From assembly GCA_019279435.1 (NCBI GenBank), contig JAAALK010000285.1, positions 27,002,371 through 27,066,370 of the forward strand: a DNA stretch of 64,000 nt, written 5' to 3'. The stretch is from Zizania palustris. Its lineage: Eukaryota; Streptophyta; Magnoliopsida; Poales; Poaceae. How positions within the stretch are numbered: position 1 is the first letter of the stretch; the number at the start of each line of letters is the position of its first letter. This document shows positions 47,976 to 57,565 of this stretch, one piece after another. The notes beneath the pieces were generated by a model. That model had not been told where the DNA came from. It saw only the letters and a list, made by a program, of their open reading frames with translations, and searched no databases. Position numbers and translations under genes: made by a program.

Positions 47976-49589
47976 TGAGAAACCAAGGGTTGGTTTCGGT
48001 GTTTGTGATAAGTGATTGACAGGCTTTTACCCTCTGGTTCGAAGGGGTACCTCTGAAGGGGGTTCGGAGGTTGGAACTCCGAAGGTGTTCGGAGGTGGTT
48101 CGGTTGCTGCAGCTGTTGCAGCGGAGTGTGTCTATCAGAGGGGTCCGACTATACATGATGACTGGGTTCGTACCGAAGGTCTCGGTACTTTGGGCGGTAC
48201 ACCGGAGTGTGTGCCGAAGGTTGCTAACCCGGAGAGGTCTCCGGAGTACTGGATACACTTGTCTGCTTGTCTGTGGTGCGTAGGGGACCGCGGAGGCGAC
48301 GGACGGACGTAGCAGGTGAACCTGGGTCAAGCGGGAGGCTTTATGCCAGGGGAGCGGGGAGCTCCATCACGGTGGCTGCGAAGGGGTCCAGGTCGGTCCT
48401 CGGGTCGAGGTGCACCAGGAGTGAGGATGACTTGTGGTACTTCGGCCATGCATGGCTTCGGTACACTGACTGACGGAGTTCGAGCTGGGAGTAGCTGCGA
48501 AGCCGTGGTGGTCCACTCCGGAGGTGGTGGTGCGAAGGCCCAAGGGCTTTGACGGCTTTGGCTCAAAACCGTCACTGTATCGGAGGCTGACTTCGGTGAA
48601 GCGAAGGCTGTCAGGCTCAAGGATTCTCACCGAAGCTACCGCACCCCTCGCGTGCGAAGGGGGGCTTCAGAAAGGTCAAAGACTGCAAAGGCTGACACTG
48701 TCTGCTCTGCAAAAAGCTGACGCTGTCCCCTCTGCAAAGCTGACAGAGAAGCCTTCAAATAAAGTTAGACTACCTTTTGTACCCCTCTGTTCTGTAGAGA
48801 CAAAACTGGTGTAAACCCTAGGGTAAAGTAGTCATTTCACTTGGGTGAACTGTGGGCTATAAATATGGGGGCTGGGTAGGTAACATTTAACACTTTGAGC
48901 ATTTACTGTTGAGCTCTTGTACTAGCCCCACACACTGTTGTATTCATCCAGTGAGTTCTTTTACTGTGTTCCCTGTTCAAGCGGCGAAGCCCTGCTTCTG
49001 TGTTGTCTTTCTGCTTGAGCTTGTTTGCATACCTCGCTAGTTGTAGTGCACCGAAGCATGTCTAGGCGAAGGGTGTTTTGTGCGAAGTGTGCTTTTCAGT
49101 GTGCGTTCGCTCTGTGTAACAGAAGGCTAGACCTTGCTGCTTACTAGCGAAGCCCTGATCGAAGCCCGTTTAGCTTCGCGTGTCGAAGCCCCTAGCAAAG
49201 TCTGTTAGTGTGCATTTAGACCTTCGGTGTACGAAGCCCAGCACCAATTGCTGTCGCTAAGTATTAGGTCGAAGTCCTCAGAGGGCAGTCCACTCTTGCG
49301 AAGGGTGAAGTGCGAAGCCTGCTCGAAGCACCTTGTGTGCGGAGCCTGCACTGACTGAGCAGAGTAGATTTTTCGGGGTTGCATGTTGAGCGAAGTCTTC
49401 TAGGCTTCGGACTTTTACTCCTTGTGAAGCTTGTGTTCAGAGCTGTCATTTACCTCCGAACCAGACCTTCGAGGGTTGTGTTCGAAGCCTGTTCCGCAGT
49501 AGACTATATTAAAACAGAAGGCTAAGTTTAGCCTGAAATTTTAAAATCTCCCATTCACCCCCCCTCTGGTCGCCGTTTCCAGTCCAACA
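47976..49589 (+). repeat. Element J 3' LTR
   Basis: 1614 bp, ends as in the 5' copy, lacking ~380 bp after GTGCACCAGGAG (about 48421). TATA box TATAAATA at 48858-48865. Confidence 0.93.
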
Positions 49590-50310
49590 AGGAAGAAGAA
49601 GGGTGACTCCAAAAATCCCGAAAACAAATTTCAGAAATTGAACTCAATTTTTTTCCTTCAAGTGTGTTGCCCTCACACTAGGGGATTAGGGGGCTTTAAA
49701 TAACCTATCCTCAAAAATACAAAAAGACCATTAAACCCATAGGGTTTTTTATAGATGAAAGGATAAAATGGAAAATGACTGAAATGCCCTTAGGATTTTT
49801 ACAGACTCGACTAAGACAGACTGTGAGCCTAAAAGGCAAAATAGTAAAATCCTAACTAAAGGTAACTTCCTGATGTGGAGCTTTCGTAGAAGCTACGACT
49901 TCGCTTAAGGAGCATCAGATCATTGATCAATGATTCAGGTACGGTGTCGGTTTTGCACCAAAACCGACAAAGTGCACGTCGCCTCTGCACTAGGTACCTG
50001 TATTGGGCCTAACTGACTCTGCGCCCCCTCGGCCCAGCAGTCGCTCGCCGCCCGTTTATGTACGTCAAACTCAGTCGAACCACGATGAGTCCCTTGCTGT
50101 TCCTAGCCCATGAACCTGAATTGGGCCGGCCCGACTCTACGGCTCTCTCTACCCAATAGTCGCTCGTCATCCGTCTACCTGAGTCACACGCAGTCATGAC
50201 ATGGCATATCTTGTCTTCTCCTCGTCTCCTCTCTCTCTCTTGACTTTCGTTGATAATCACTCATCATCTTATGGAGCCATGAGGCCCATGATCTTTAATA
50301 TGACTCCTCA
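49590..50310 (-). repeat. Element I 5' LTR, outer part
   Basis: Resumes after the J TSD and ends TGACTCCTCA at 50310, the reverse of the LTR start TGAGGAGTCA. It holds an 11-bp perfect palindrome (49945-49969). Confidence 0.85.
49945..49969. repeat. U3 palindrome in element I LTR
   Basis: TGTCGGTTTTG (49945-49955) and CAAAACCGACA (49959-49969), perfect arms with a 3-nt loop. The best-preserved member of the conserved Sirevirus U3 palindrome in this window. Confidence 0.88.
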
Positions 50311-50783
50311 CCCACAAGGAGGGGAGTAGGGTGACACAAGCACGTTCGAAGTACACCTCGCAAACTAGTGGTTTCTTCGTTTTAGCCTTGGACCACCTCC
50401 CTTTCCTCAAAGCCCTCCAAACCTTCTGCTCCTCATGCAGCTCCACCCAGGTGCGAAGCTCACGATGGCTAGACTCCGCCTCAGTGGGTTATTGATCTTC
50501 GTTAGACTAATTTACAAACTCCAACGATGAAGACAAGGTTTCTTCCCCTTTTTTCCTCTTCTTTTATTGAAGTAATTACTTCGTTGGCCACTTCAGCCAT
50601 TATTCCACTTAATCTATCGTGGGGAATAGTAAAGCGAGCATGTCTATCAGATCTAAGGGCTTCGAAAATTGCCCACTGATGGTGAAGGCCTTCGGTGACT
50701 TCGAGCATCTCCACGTCGAGAGATGGGGCATGTGCCATGTACTAAATACAAAACACCCAAAAGTAGTTCATCTCATTGATAAC
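50311..50783 (+). mobile_element. Element O: fragment of a Tat-lineage gypsy element
   Basis: Short segment between I and K. Its minus strand encodes a frame homologous to the last exon of the antisense ORF of K, so O should be a plus-oriented element of the same lineage. K inserted here with a left flank ATAAC (50779-50783); the other TSD is beyond the window. Confidence 0.55.
50502..50738 (-). pseudogene. Element O antisense accessory ORF, last-exon fragment
   Basis: 78 aa minus-strand frame. It aligns with the last exon of the K antisense ORF: WAIFEALRSD-ARFTIP, then IMAEVANEVI, against WAVLEVARSEGSPRFKLP, then AIPEVAQDLL in K. An AG acceptor may precede it near 50745. Only this end is visible; the rest would lie beyond K. 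Confidence 0.5.
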
Positions 50784-51773
50784 TGTTGGGGGAATAGATT
50801 TCCCTTGAACAGGGGCCAAATGACGACAACCTCCGACAGCCTTCGGCCCGGAGCCCAACACTGTCGAAGCTTGTATCTTCCCGAAGAAGCTGTCTCCAAG
50901 TCTCAAGGTTCATTTCTGAGCCTGCTAGGGTGAAGCCCCCAAGCCCCGTCGAAGCCCTCTGGAGCGCGGTCCCTCGGAGCCCTCCGGAGTGAAGCCCTCA
51001 AGATTCCTCGAGGACTGCCAGAAGCTAAGTCTCAGTCTAGCTTTGAAGCCAGCCTCCAGGCCTTGTTCAGAGTTAACCTTCGAGCTTTGTCCGGGGTTGG
51101 CCTTCGAGCCCCCCCCCCCCTTCGGAGCTCCTTAGAGCTAGTCTTCGGACCCTATCCGGCCAGTTCAAAGCCAAGTCTCCGAGACCCCAGTTCGGAGCCT
51201 AGTTCGGAAAGCCCTGTTCGGGGTATGCTTCGAAGCCCCCTTCAGAGTGTACTTCGAAGCCTCCTTCACAGCCTCCACCAGAAGAGCTCCGGCCCCTACT
51301 CTGAAGCTCAAGAAATATCTAAGCCTCGCTACAGTGAAGAGGCCATATCGGAGGCCCCCCGCCCCTGGTATGTCGTTTAGCTGGTCAAAGTATGACGTTG
51401 TCTAACACGTCTGTAAAGCTGTAAAGCACTTTTGTATAGTAGCTAGCTCCTTTTTCCCTTTTCACCCCTATAAGCCTAGGGCTTATAGAGGGCATTTTGG
51501 TCTTTTCCTTAAGGCCTGCGTGCCTATAAAAGCAGGGCCAAGCCCTTGTAATAGGACACCTTCTCCAGAGGGCATTGAGACCCTGGAGCTCATTTCTCCA
51601 CCCCAAGGCATACCATGCCAAATCCACCACAACTGGACGTAGGGCTATTATCTCTTAGGAGAGGCCCGAACCAGTATAAATCCTTTCTCCCTCTGAGAGA
51701 ACCCTTCGAGGTTCATTCTACACATCATATACACACATACAAAACCTGTGATGTAGCTAACGCAATTGCTACA
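50784..51773 (+). repeat. Element K 5' LTR
   Basis: 990 bp, TGTTGGGGG to GCTACA, rich in TTCGAAGCC and CTCCGAAG motifs, with a C homopolymer at about 51111-51120. Confidence 0.85.
51525..51532 (+). promoter_or_regulatory. TATA box of element K 5' LTR
   Basis: TATAAAAG in the context GTGCCTATAAAAGCAGG. The truncated 3' LTR lacks this part. Confidence 0.7.
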
Positions 51774-51778
51774 ATAGT

Positions 51779-51796
51779 TGGCGCCGTCCATGGGGA
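51779..51796 (+). other. Primer binding site of element K
   Basis: TGGCGCCGTCCATGGGGA, 5 bp after the LTR. The TGGCGCC start is shared by many Tat and Athila type gypsy elements and is not the initiator tRNA-Met type. Confidence 0.75.
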
Positions 51797-52107
51797 TCTT
51801 AGTCCTAGAAGCTAAGTTCTCTGCCACTGTCTGCAACTCGGAGTACGCTTGAGGGGGGAGCTTCGAAGCTTTCTTGCTTCGCGCACCCTTCGGCAAGGGG
51901 CTTCAGGTGCAGCTTGAAGGCCATCTTCGCCTTCCCTTACCCTTCGCATATCGGAGCTCACCCTCCAGCAAGGGGCTCCGCTTCATGCGTCGAAGGCCAT
52001 CGAAGCCCCAGGGGCTATGAGGCCAACCTTCAGCCACTATACGAGGTATGTCCACTATCCGAAGTACCACTTCGATGTACAATTTCGCAATCACTTTGAT
52101 ATATATT

Positions 52108-52730
52108 CGAAGCCCTGCTTCGCCTTGAATTCGAAGCCTTGCTTCGCCTTTAAAGCAAACTTTTGCCCCATCTTATTGGAAAAATTTGAAGCCTTGCTTC
52201 GCCTTAACAAAAACCCGAAGCTTTGCTTCACCTTATTTAAAATTCGAAGCCTCGCTTCGCTTTGCAAAATCCGGAGCACCCCTCCGAAGGCTACACAGTG
52301 CCTCCGGGCTCGTAGCAGTGGGCTAGAAGGACTCCAGGCCACTGGCCTGATGCGTCCAAGGACTCCGGGCCACCGGCCCGAAGCGTCCAGGGATTCCGGG
52401 TTCCGTACCCGAAGCATGCCAGGGTCGAAGGTGACCCAGGGTCGAAGGTGACCCAGAGTCGAAGGTGGCTCAAAATCACAGGTTCAGTGAATCCACACCA
52501 AATATCCTTTTCACTATAGGATCAAGCTCTAGAAGCCTTGCTTCGCTATCTAAACACGCACTGAAGCCTCGCTTCGTGTGACGTGATCTAAGCTAAAAAT
52601 TAAGCATGTCGAAGTCATACTTCACTTAAAAATCTAAGTGCATTTCGGAGCCTTGCTCACGCACAAGATCCAAATCCCAGCATGCCGAAGCATGCTTCGC
52701 TTAATTTGGTTATGCTGAAGCCTTGCTTCA
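52108..52730. repeat. Array of nine short inverted repeats, GAAGC-N3-GCTTC
   Basis: Nine hairpin-capable units: 52108-52122, 52132-52146, 52188-52200, 52217-52229, 52245-52259, 52532-52544, 52563-52575, 52686-52699 and 52716-52730. Most are (C)GAAGC, a 3-nt spacer, then GCTTC(G). The unit at 52686-52699 is a perfect 14-bp palindrome, CGAAGCATGCTTCG. Spacers vary while the arms are kept. Confidence 0.85.
52329..52471 (+). repeat. Two adjacent tandem repeats (31 bp x3, 17 bp x3)
   Basis: Units at 52329-52359, 52360-52390 and 52391-52421 share GGACTCCGGGCC..GAAGCGTCCA. They are followed by 17-bp units AGGGTCGAAGGTGACCC at 52421-52437, 52438-52454 and a diverged one at 52455-52471. Confidence 0.85.
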
Positions 52731-53508
52731 CACCAAAATAACGCGTTCGAAGCCCAAAAGAGGCCTTCGCTGAATATATTCCAAACATCCGAAGCCACCA
52801 AAAGGCGCACCCCCTCGCATTTTTTATTGCCCGCACCAGCAACGGCTAAGTCCCTAGCTGCCACGAGCAAAAGGGGGAAGCATGTATGCGAGGTGTGCGA
52901 ATGTAATACGCAGTACGAGCGTGACAAGCTAAAACATTCGAAGTCATCAAACAATGCGAAGCATGCGGACAAGTATGCAAATACAATAAACTCCATTGAA
53001 TAATAGTTGAGAAGTATGTTACAAATGTACTTCGAACACAAAACTATGAGTAGTCCGTATCTAAGCCTAAGAAGAATCGAGTGCGAGGCCCCAACCCTCG
53101 CTTGCCTTTCTTTCGGCCAGGGCCCACTCGGCTGGACGAAGCCTCGTCGGAGCCTGCCCTCCGACGTCCGGCTCATCTAGGCTCCGAAGCCCGCATACCT
53201 CATCTTCTACCTTGTAGGTCGCTCCGAGTTAGCGAGGCAGGCGGTGCCGTGTCGAAGGCAGAGAAGTCTAAAGCTTCGTCGCCTGCTAAGACCGTTCGTG
53301 AAGGCAAAAACGAAGAACTCTGAAGTGACTCCGTCTTCACAATGGCTAGCAGATCCTGAGCTACTTCGGGGATGGCTTCGCCGTTAGGCCCCCTCGGAAG
53401 CTTAAACCGAGGGGAGCCTTCGGACCTAGCTACTTCGAGGACTGCCCACAACTATTGAAGTTCTTCAGAGTCCTCAAGCACTTCGAAGTCAACAATCGGA
53501 GGCTGAGC

Positions 53509-53607
53509 CTGGGCAGGTATAAAAAACCCCCGCATTCATATTAATAAGATGATAAGTTTTTACAAGCCTGCAGCTAAGTATTACAAGAAGCCTAAGGAGA
53601 TCTACAC
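53509..53607 (-). other. Predicted intron 3 of the K antisense gene
   Basis: 99 bp. Donor AAG/GTGTAG, acceptor CTGCCCAG/GCT; phase 0. In-frame stops inside it fit removal by splicing. Confidence 0.6.
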
Positions 53608-54390
53608 CTTCGGAGGCGGAGGTGTCGATGTTGAAGGCCGATCTGGCGCAGCAAGTGCTTTGGCTCGGCGAAGGCAGAGGGCCTTCTGAAGGTCGAGGAC
53701 TGGTTCACAGCCTTGTTCCTTCCAAGGCTCCTGCAGCCGCCGCCAGGCTCCGCGTACATCTATCGGAGGCATCACCAATTGTTGGCCCCCGAAGGCCACC
53801 AGGGTCACGGAGGTTGCTGCCTCGAGGTGGTTGCACCCCACGTCATGAAGCATCTGCAACACTCCTTGGCCATCGACTCGGCCGGCCATCAAGGCGAAGC
53901 CCTTCAGCGATTGCTCCACCGTCGAAGCTACTACCTTCAAGAACGCGGCGCGGTCCCCAATTAGATCCTGGTCGCCAAAGTCCGGAGCTCGGCATTCGGT
54001 CCCTATCTGCTCGAGGACATCGGTCAGACTCTGAGTGGCTTCGCCAAGGTTGTCCACAACGAAGTCTTCAAGTTTCTGAGCCCGTTGGCAGAGTGAAGAG
54101 TTCTCCTTCGCCTGCCGGGCTTCGGCATCCTTCACAGCCTTGAGCTCCACGCGGAGCCTATCCATCTCCGAAGCCAAGGCTTCCTTAGCCTTGTCGGCCT
54201 CATCCTTCGCTGCCTTTGCCTCAGCCCTCGCCGTCTCGGCCTCGCCCCTCGTCACATCAGCTGAAGCTTCGGCCCGCCTTCGCTTCTCAGCTTCCACCGA
54301 GACTTCGCGTCGGAGGGCCTCCTTCTCCTCTGCCAGGCACGTCATCCGCCTGTCCACAGAAGTCGAAGCCGCTGCATTCAGTGTGAAGGC

Positions 54391-54467
54391 CTGGAAGAAT
54401 TCAAGAAATCATAAGTGTTGATTGAAGACTAAAGTATAATTCGAAGACTGTGTAGGACTTCGCTCAC
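54391..54467 (-). other. Predicted intron 2 of the K antisense gene
   Basis: 77 bp. Donor CAG/GTGAGC, acceptor TTCTTCCAG/GCC; phase 0. AT-rich, with in-frame stops. Confidence 0.68.
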
Positions 54468-54890
54468 CTGCACAAGGGCTTCGTTCGCATTGATGAAAAG
54501 CTCCATGGGGTTCGAGTGGCTGAGTTGAGCCACCAAGTCCCCTGCCTCCGCAGCTGCACAGCCCTCGCGGAAGCTGTTGATCACCGCCTCCGTCACGGCC
54601 CCCTTCGGCCGAAGGGGATGGACAATCTCCTCCACCGCGGACCACCTGCGCAGGCTTCAGCAAGGCAGGGCTTAGGCTCACCACATCGACTTCCTCGTCG
54701 CTTTGGGGGTCCCCTTCGCCGCGGCCGCTGCCCCCGTCTTCTTTAGACGAAGAGCTGTCAGACTCCGAGCTGCTGCCGCTGCTGCCGCTGCTACTACCGG
54801 AGGCCTCTGCTGGCTTCGCCACGGCGGACCTCGCTCCGGCATTGTCCTCTGCAGGCTTCGCCGCAGTGGGCCAAACACCAGCATCCTCTT

Positions 54891-54950
54891 CTGCAAAAAA
54901 GACTAAGTCAAGATCCGCATATTGAAGAGAAGCATGTTAGAAGGATTTAC
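54891..54950 (-). other. Predicted intron 1 of the K antisense gene
   Basis: 60 bp. Donor AAG/GTAAAT, acceptor TTTTTTGCAG/AAG; phase 1, restoring the downstream frame. Near the short end for plant introns. Confidence 0.65.
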
Positions 54951-56579
54951 CTTCATCAGAGATTTCTTCGAAGAAAGGAGGGTCAATGTGTGCCCCCCAG
55001 TCCCTTCGCTGCGAAGCTGGCGTGTCGGCCTTCGCACCCTAAGTCGTCGCTGTCGAAGCCTCTACTACCTTCTTGGTGGCCGAAGTAGGGGCGTCGGCCT
55101 CCGCCGCCAAAGTCGTCGCCATCAGAGTCTTCGCTGCCTTCTTGGTAGCCGGAGCACCTGTGGGCTCCGCCGCTGCCTCCTCCGGAGAAGAGGCTTTGGT
55201 TGCGGGGACCTCTGGCTGAGCCCTCGAAGTCTCAGGATCATCGTTGTCCCCTCTCTTCCTCTTGGCACCGGTCGCCGAAGTTGCGAGGTGGGAGAAGTCC
55301 GGCAGGGCAGGGAACTCCTCGAAGCCAAGCATGGTCCATACCCTATTCCAATGCTCCCAGGACCCCACCGAAGCAAGGCACTGGGCCTGCTCCTCTGGTG
55401 TCAGAGTCCCAACAACGTGCTCCGCCGCCGCGATGGCCTCCGCCGGAGTCCTCACTTCATGATGGGCTTCATAAAAGTTCAAGTCGGAGTGAAGTTTTGC
55501 GAAGTATGAAAGTGGAAAGAATTTCAAAGTCTTACAGAAGCGTTCGAAGGTCAACTCGGTTAGTCCCCCTTGGCCCGAAGCTTGGAAGAGACCCTCCGGC
55601 CAAGAGCACATGAGGGGACTGAGCCGGAGGGTGATGAACTCCTCTGCGAGGTCCCTCATGCTCATCTTCGCCACCACCTTCCGAAGAAGCAAGATCCTCG
55701 AGCGGAGGGTGTCCTGGCTGGTCTTCACCACCCCTTCACGCCGATATGAGATGTTGGCATTGGTAATCCAAAGGGGAGAGTTCGCGCCGACGGAGACGTA
55801 GAACCACTCTTGATCCCACTTTTAGTACCATTTGTTGTTGACAGCCCTCGCTGGGAAGGCATCTTGGAACTCCCTCCGAAGCTGGAAGTTAGCGCTGTCG
55901 AAGGCCAATGCCCTCTTGACGTGGTCTGTGCCCTCCCTTGGCTTCGGCTGGCAGTTGGCGTCATGGAGGGCGACGAAGACGTTGGCGCGGCCCTCACATC
56001 CTTCGGCCCTCATGGCCCACTCAAAAAAAGCAAGCCTCGCCAAGGCGTTGGGTGAGAGTTGAGGAAGTTCAAGGTTGTAAGCCCTCAAGACTTCGCTCAG
56101 CATCCCCATTGCTGGCAGCCTGAGGCCGGCTTCGAAGAAAGCTTCAAACATGACCACTTCATCGGCCCGAGGCCTCGGCACGGCCTCCGACTTCTCTGGG
56201 ACTCTAAGCTGGATCTTCGCTGCAATCCTCCCTTCGCAGGCCCTCCGGACAGACTCCTCCGTGGAGATCGAGGCCCTCATCTCCAGCGTCTGCTCACATT
56301 TGTCGGAGGGCGTCCGAAGGTCCCTCGGCCCCAGCCGCCTAGGTGCAGGCTTCGCTGCCGCAGCCGCCGCTGCCTGCAGTTGGGCGGAGCTCGAGCTCCG
56401 GCCCAAGGCCAAGGACTTCGAAGCTACCTTCTTCGGCATTTGGTGGGACCTCGGCGCAAGGGGCTAAAGCTAGCGAAGGGTGCTCCACGCGAAGCTAAGG
56501 AGGAGAAGGGAGCGAAGGTTGTAAGGCAATGAGAAGAATGCAAATGAGAGCGTGCCGAAGCCACACTGCGGTAAACCCC

Positions 56580-56587
56580 TATTTATA
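56580..56587 (-). promoter_or_regulatory. TATA box of the K antisense gene
   Basis: Minus strand TATAAATA in the context GCCTATAAATAGGGG, 140 bp upstream of ATG 56439. Element N has the same arrangement. Confidence 0.7.
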
Positions 56588-56867
56588 GGCGGTAGGAATT
56601 CCGACAGTCGTGGGCCGAACCCACTGCCAGGTGGGCCTCCAGTGAAGGCGAAGCGGCCCAGTGCAGGGTAACGGTAAATTTTCTAGCCGTTGCGAAGCCA
56701 TTTGATCTCCCCGAGGTCATTCTGACAGCTGGCGCAGGCAGTTATTACCTGCGAATTTCGAAGTCACCTTCGGTCCAAGCTCCGAATGCATGTTTTCCCT
56801 GAAGTTGTAATTTTTGGGTCATTTGCCCCAAGGGCGCGCACACCCCTTCGTCCCGAAGGCCTGCACG

Positions 56868-56878
56868 CGAGGTGCTAC
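56868..56878 (+). other. Polypurine-tract position of element K
   Basis: CGAGGTGCTAC immediately before the 3' LTR. The same position in element N reads CGAGGGGCTAC (minus strand 62840-62830). Agreement between two diverged elements supports the boundary, though the tract is not fully purine. Confidence 0.6.
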
Positions 56879-57565
56879 TGTTGGGGGAATAGATTTCCCT
56901 TGAATAGGGGCCAAATGACGACAGCCTCCGACAGCCTTCGGCCCGGAGCCCAACACTGTCGAAGCTTGTATCTTCCTGAAGAAGCTGTCTCCAAGTCTCA
57001 AGGTTCATTTTGGATCCTGCTAGGGCGAAGCCCCCAAGCCCCGTCGAAGCCCTCTAGAGCGAGGTCCCTCAGAGCCCTCCGGAGCGAAGCCCTCAAGATT
57101 CCTCCAGGACTGCCAGAAGCTAAGTCTCAGGCTAGCTTCGAAGCCAGCCTCCGGGCCTTGTTTAGAGTTAACCTTCGAGCTTTGTCCGGGGTTGGCCTTT
57201 GAGCCCCCCCCCCATTCGGAGCTCCTCAGAGCTAGTCTTCGGACCCTGTCCAGCCAGTTCAAAGCCAAGTCTCCGAGACCCCAGTTCGGAGCCCTGTTCG
57301 GGGTATGCTTCGAAGCCCCTTTGGAGCATACTTCGAAGCCTCCTTCACAGCCTCCGCCAGAAGAGCTCCGGCCCCTACTCCGAAGCTCAAGAAATATCTA
57401 AGCCTCGCTACAGTGAAGAGGCCATACCGGGGGCCCCCCGCCCCTGGTATGTCGTTTAGCTGGTCAAAGTATGACGTTGTCTGACACATCTGTAAAGCTG
57501 TAAAGCACTTTTGTACAGTAGCTAGCTCCTTTTTCCCTTTTCACCCCTATAAGCCTAGGGCTTAT
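56879..57565 (+). repeat. Element K 3' LTR, truncated by insertion L
   Basis: 687 bp matching 50784-51484 with small indels; cut after CCTAGGGCTTAT by the copia LTR at 57566. The insertion duplicated CTTAT (57561-57565) or nearby; the partner site is outside the window. Confidence 0.85.

Larger units (their letters stand above)
39143..49589 (+). mobile_element. Element J: nearly intact Ty1/copia Sirevirus, inserted in the LTR of element I
   Basis: 10,447 bp with LTRs 39143-41136 and 47976-49589. The TSD AGGAA is at 39138-39142 and 49590-49594. PBS, a single gag-pol frame with four TAG codons, a 1.1-kb 3' region with a PPT array, and the final PPT are all present. The LTRs differ by few substitutions apart from a ~380-bp segment missing from the 3' copy, so insertion is recent. 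Large gag, non-coding 3' region and multiple PPTs identify the Sirevirus genus (Opie/Ji-like). Confidence 0.95.
38194..50310 (-). mobile_element. Element I: inverted copia element (gag start, PBS, 5' LTR), split by J
   Basis: On the minus strand, in 5' to 3' order: 5' LTR (50310-49590, then 39142-38472), PBS (38469-38458), gag start (ATG at 38406), gag continuing to 38194, where CACTA element H cuts it. Family as elements A and E (LTR start TGAGGAGTCAT, same gag). J is inserted in the LTR. The rest of I should lie left of the window. Confidence 0.85.
51797..53199 (+). other. Element K 5' internal region without coding capacity
   Basis: Repeat-rich leader where gag-pol would be expected. Contains tandem repeats (52329-52471) and the GAAGC/GCTTC inverted-repeat array (52108-52730). 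Frames crossing it (52017-52451 plus; 52634-53176 minus) translate repeats and show no domain. Confidence 0.7.
53200..56439 (-). pseudogene. Element K antisense accessory gene (putative gypsy-type transposon domain), four exons
   Basis: Minus-strand gene from ATG 56439 (MPKKVASKSLALG). Proposed exons: 56439-54951, 54890-54468, 54390-53608 and 53508-53200. Introns of 60, 77 and 99 bp have GT/AG ends, and exon phases fit across all three. About 1,000 residues. The first exon holds the block FEAFFEAGLRLPAMGMLSEVLRAYNLELPQLSPNALARLAFFEW (residues about 95-138, cited by position), typical of the Pfam family named putative gypsy type transposon. Later parts are an A/T/K-rich stretch with a possible nuclear signal (KRKRGD), a serine/acidic tract and a long E/A/K coiled coil (third exon). 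Lesions: TAA 55822-55824, TAG 55036-55038, a 1-base frameshift near 54640, TAG near 53453. TATA box at 56587-56580. Related Grande accessory genes encode nuclear proteins; the function is unknown. Confidence 0.75.
50784..57565 (+). mobile_element. Element K: non-autonomous Tat-lineage gypsy element carrying only an antisense gene
   Basis: LTRs at 50784-51773 and 56879-57565 (the second is cut by insertion L) share the start TGTTGGGGGAATAG. PBS TGGCGCC type at 51779. The 5.1-kb interior has no gag or pol motif in any frame. It has repeats near the 5' end and a long antisense ORF (53200-56439, minus) with introns. Antisense accessory ORFs before the 3' LTR are known in Tat-lineage elements (Grande, RIRE2-like). 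K would depend on a related element for mobility. Confidence 0.82.

Noticed and set aside
51111..51120. C homopolymers in the K LTRs (also near 57206) as regulatory elements
   Set aside because: Length differs between LTRs and homopolymers are error-prone in assemblies.
52017..52451. 144-aa plus-strand ORF in K
   Set aside because: It translates the GAAGC/GCTTC repeats and minisatellites (FALNSKPCFA-type repeats); no evidence of a real protein.
52634..53176. 180-aa minus-strand ORF in K with a hydrophobic middle
   Set aside because: It lies downstream of the last exon of the antisense gene and overlaps the repeat array; no motif, no start context, and hydrophobic runs come from AT-rich sequence.
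55200..56532. Plus-strand ORFs of 137-157 aa opposite the K antisense gene
   Set aside because: Mirror frames of the GC-rich minus-strand gene, which alone shows family motifs, coiled coil and introns in phase.
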